Assembly: GCA_005793285.1 (NCBI GenBank)
Contig: SXPO01000088.1
Location: 1 to 6,363, forward strand
From: Nitrospiraceae bacterium
Lineage (GTDB): Bacteria > Nitrospirota > Nitrospiria > Nitrospirales > Nitrospiraceae
Length of the DNA stretch: 6,363 nt
Direction of reading: 5' to 3'
The position numbers were made by a program, and so were the translations under genes. The notes beneath the pieces are model-generated. The model saw only the letters and a list, made by a program, of their open reading frames with translations, ran no database searches and had not been told where the DNA came from. The number at the start of each line of letters is the position of its first letter. Within the stretch, counting starts at the first letter, position 1. Positions 6,363 to 6,363 of the stretch are shown one piece after another.

Positions 6363-6363
6363 C

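Overview
The window reads as ordinary chromosome from a moderately GC-rich bacterium, arranged as two converging gene blocks with almost no spare DNA. A Nitrospira-like or other Nitrospirota autotroph is a plausible source, because an AMP-forming acetyl-CoA synthetase and a pyruvate, phosphate dikinase would suit a reductive TCA-type metabolism. That assignment is an inference from gene content and protein style and was not tested.

Plus strand, left (2-1998): the 3' nine-tenths or so of an AMP-forming acetyl-CoA synthetase gene, followed with a 4-nt GTGA overlap by a small protein with two predicted membrane helices. The acs start and promoter lie before the window.

Minus strand, right to left (6363-2011): the 3' end of ppdK; ribD, starting on a GTG that overlaps the ppdK stop by 4 nt; a membrane-anchored protein of unknown function; an MFS transporter overlapping it by an ATGA; and ribE (riboflavin synthase). 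Only ribE has a strong Shine-Dalgarno sequence. It is also the only gene here preceded by a fair sigma70-like -10 box, so it may be transcribed and translated partly on its own. No FMN riboswitch was found.

The two blocks meet tail to tail, with 12 nt between the last plus-strand stop and the ribE stop.

RibD makes the pyrimidine intermediate of riboflavin synthesis (deaminase plus reductase) and RibE performs the last step, making riboflavin from two lumazines. The two genes between them have no obvious enzymatic place in that pathway. This makes the unknown protein and the MFS carrier the most interesting part of the window, as a possible flavin-export or flavin-related membrane module, though they may simply be passengers. 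No mobile element, CRISPR array, tRNA or rRNA was seen, and no gene-free stretch exceeds about 100 bases.
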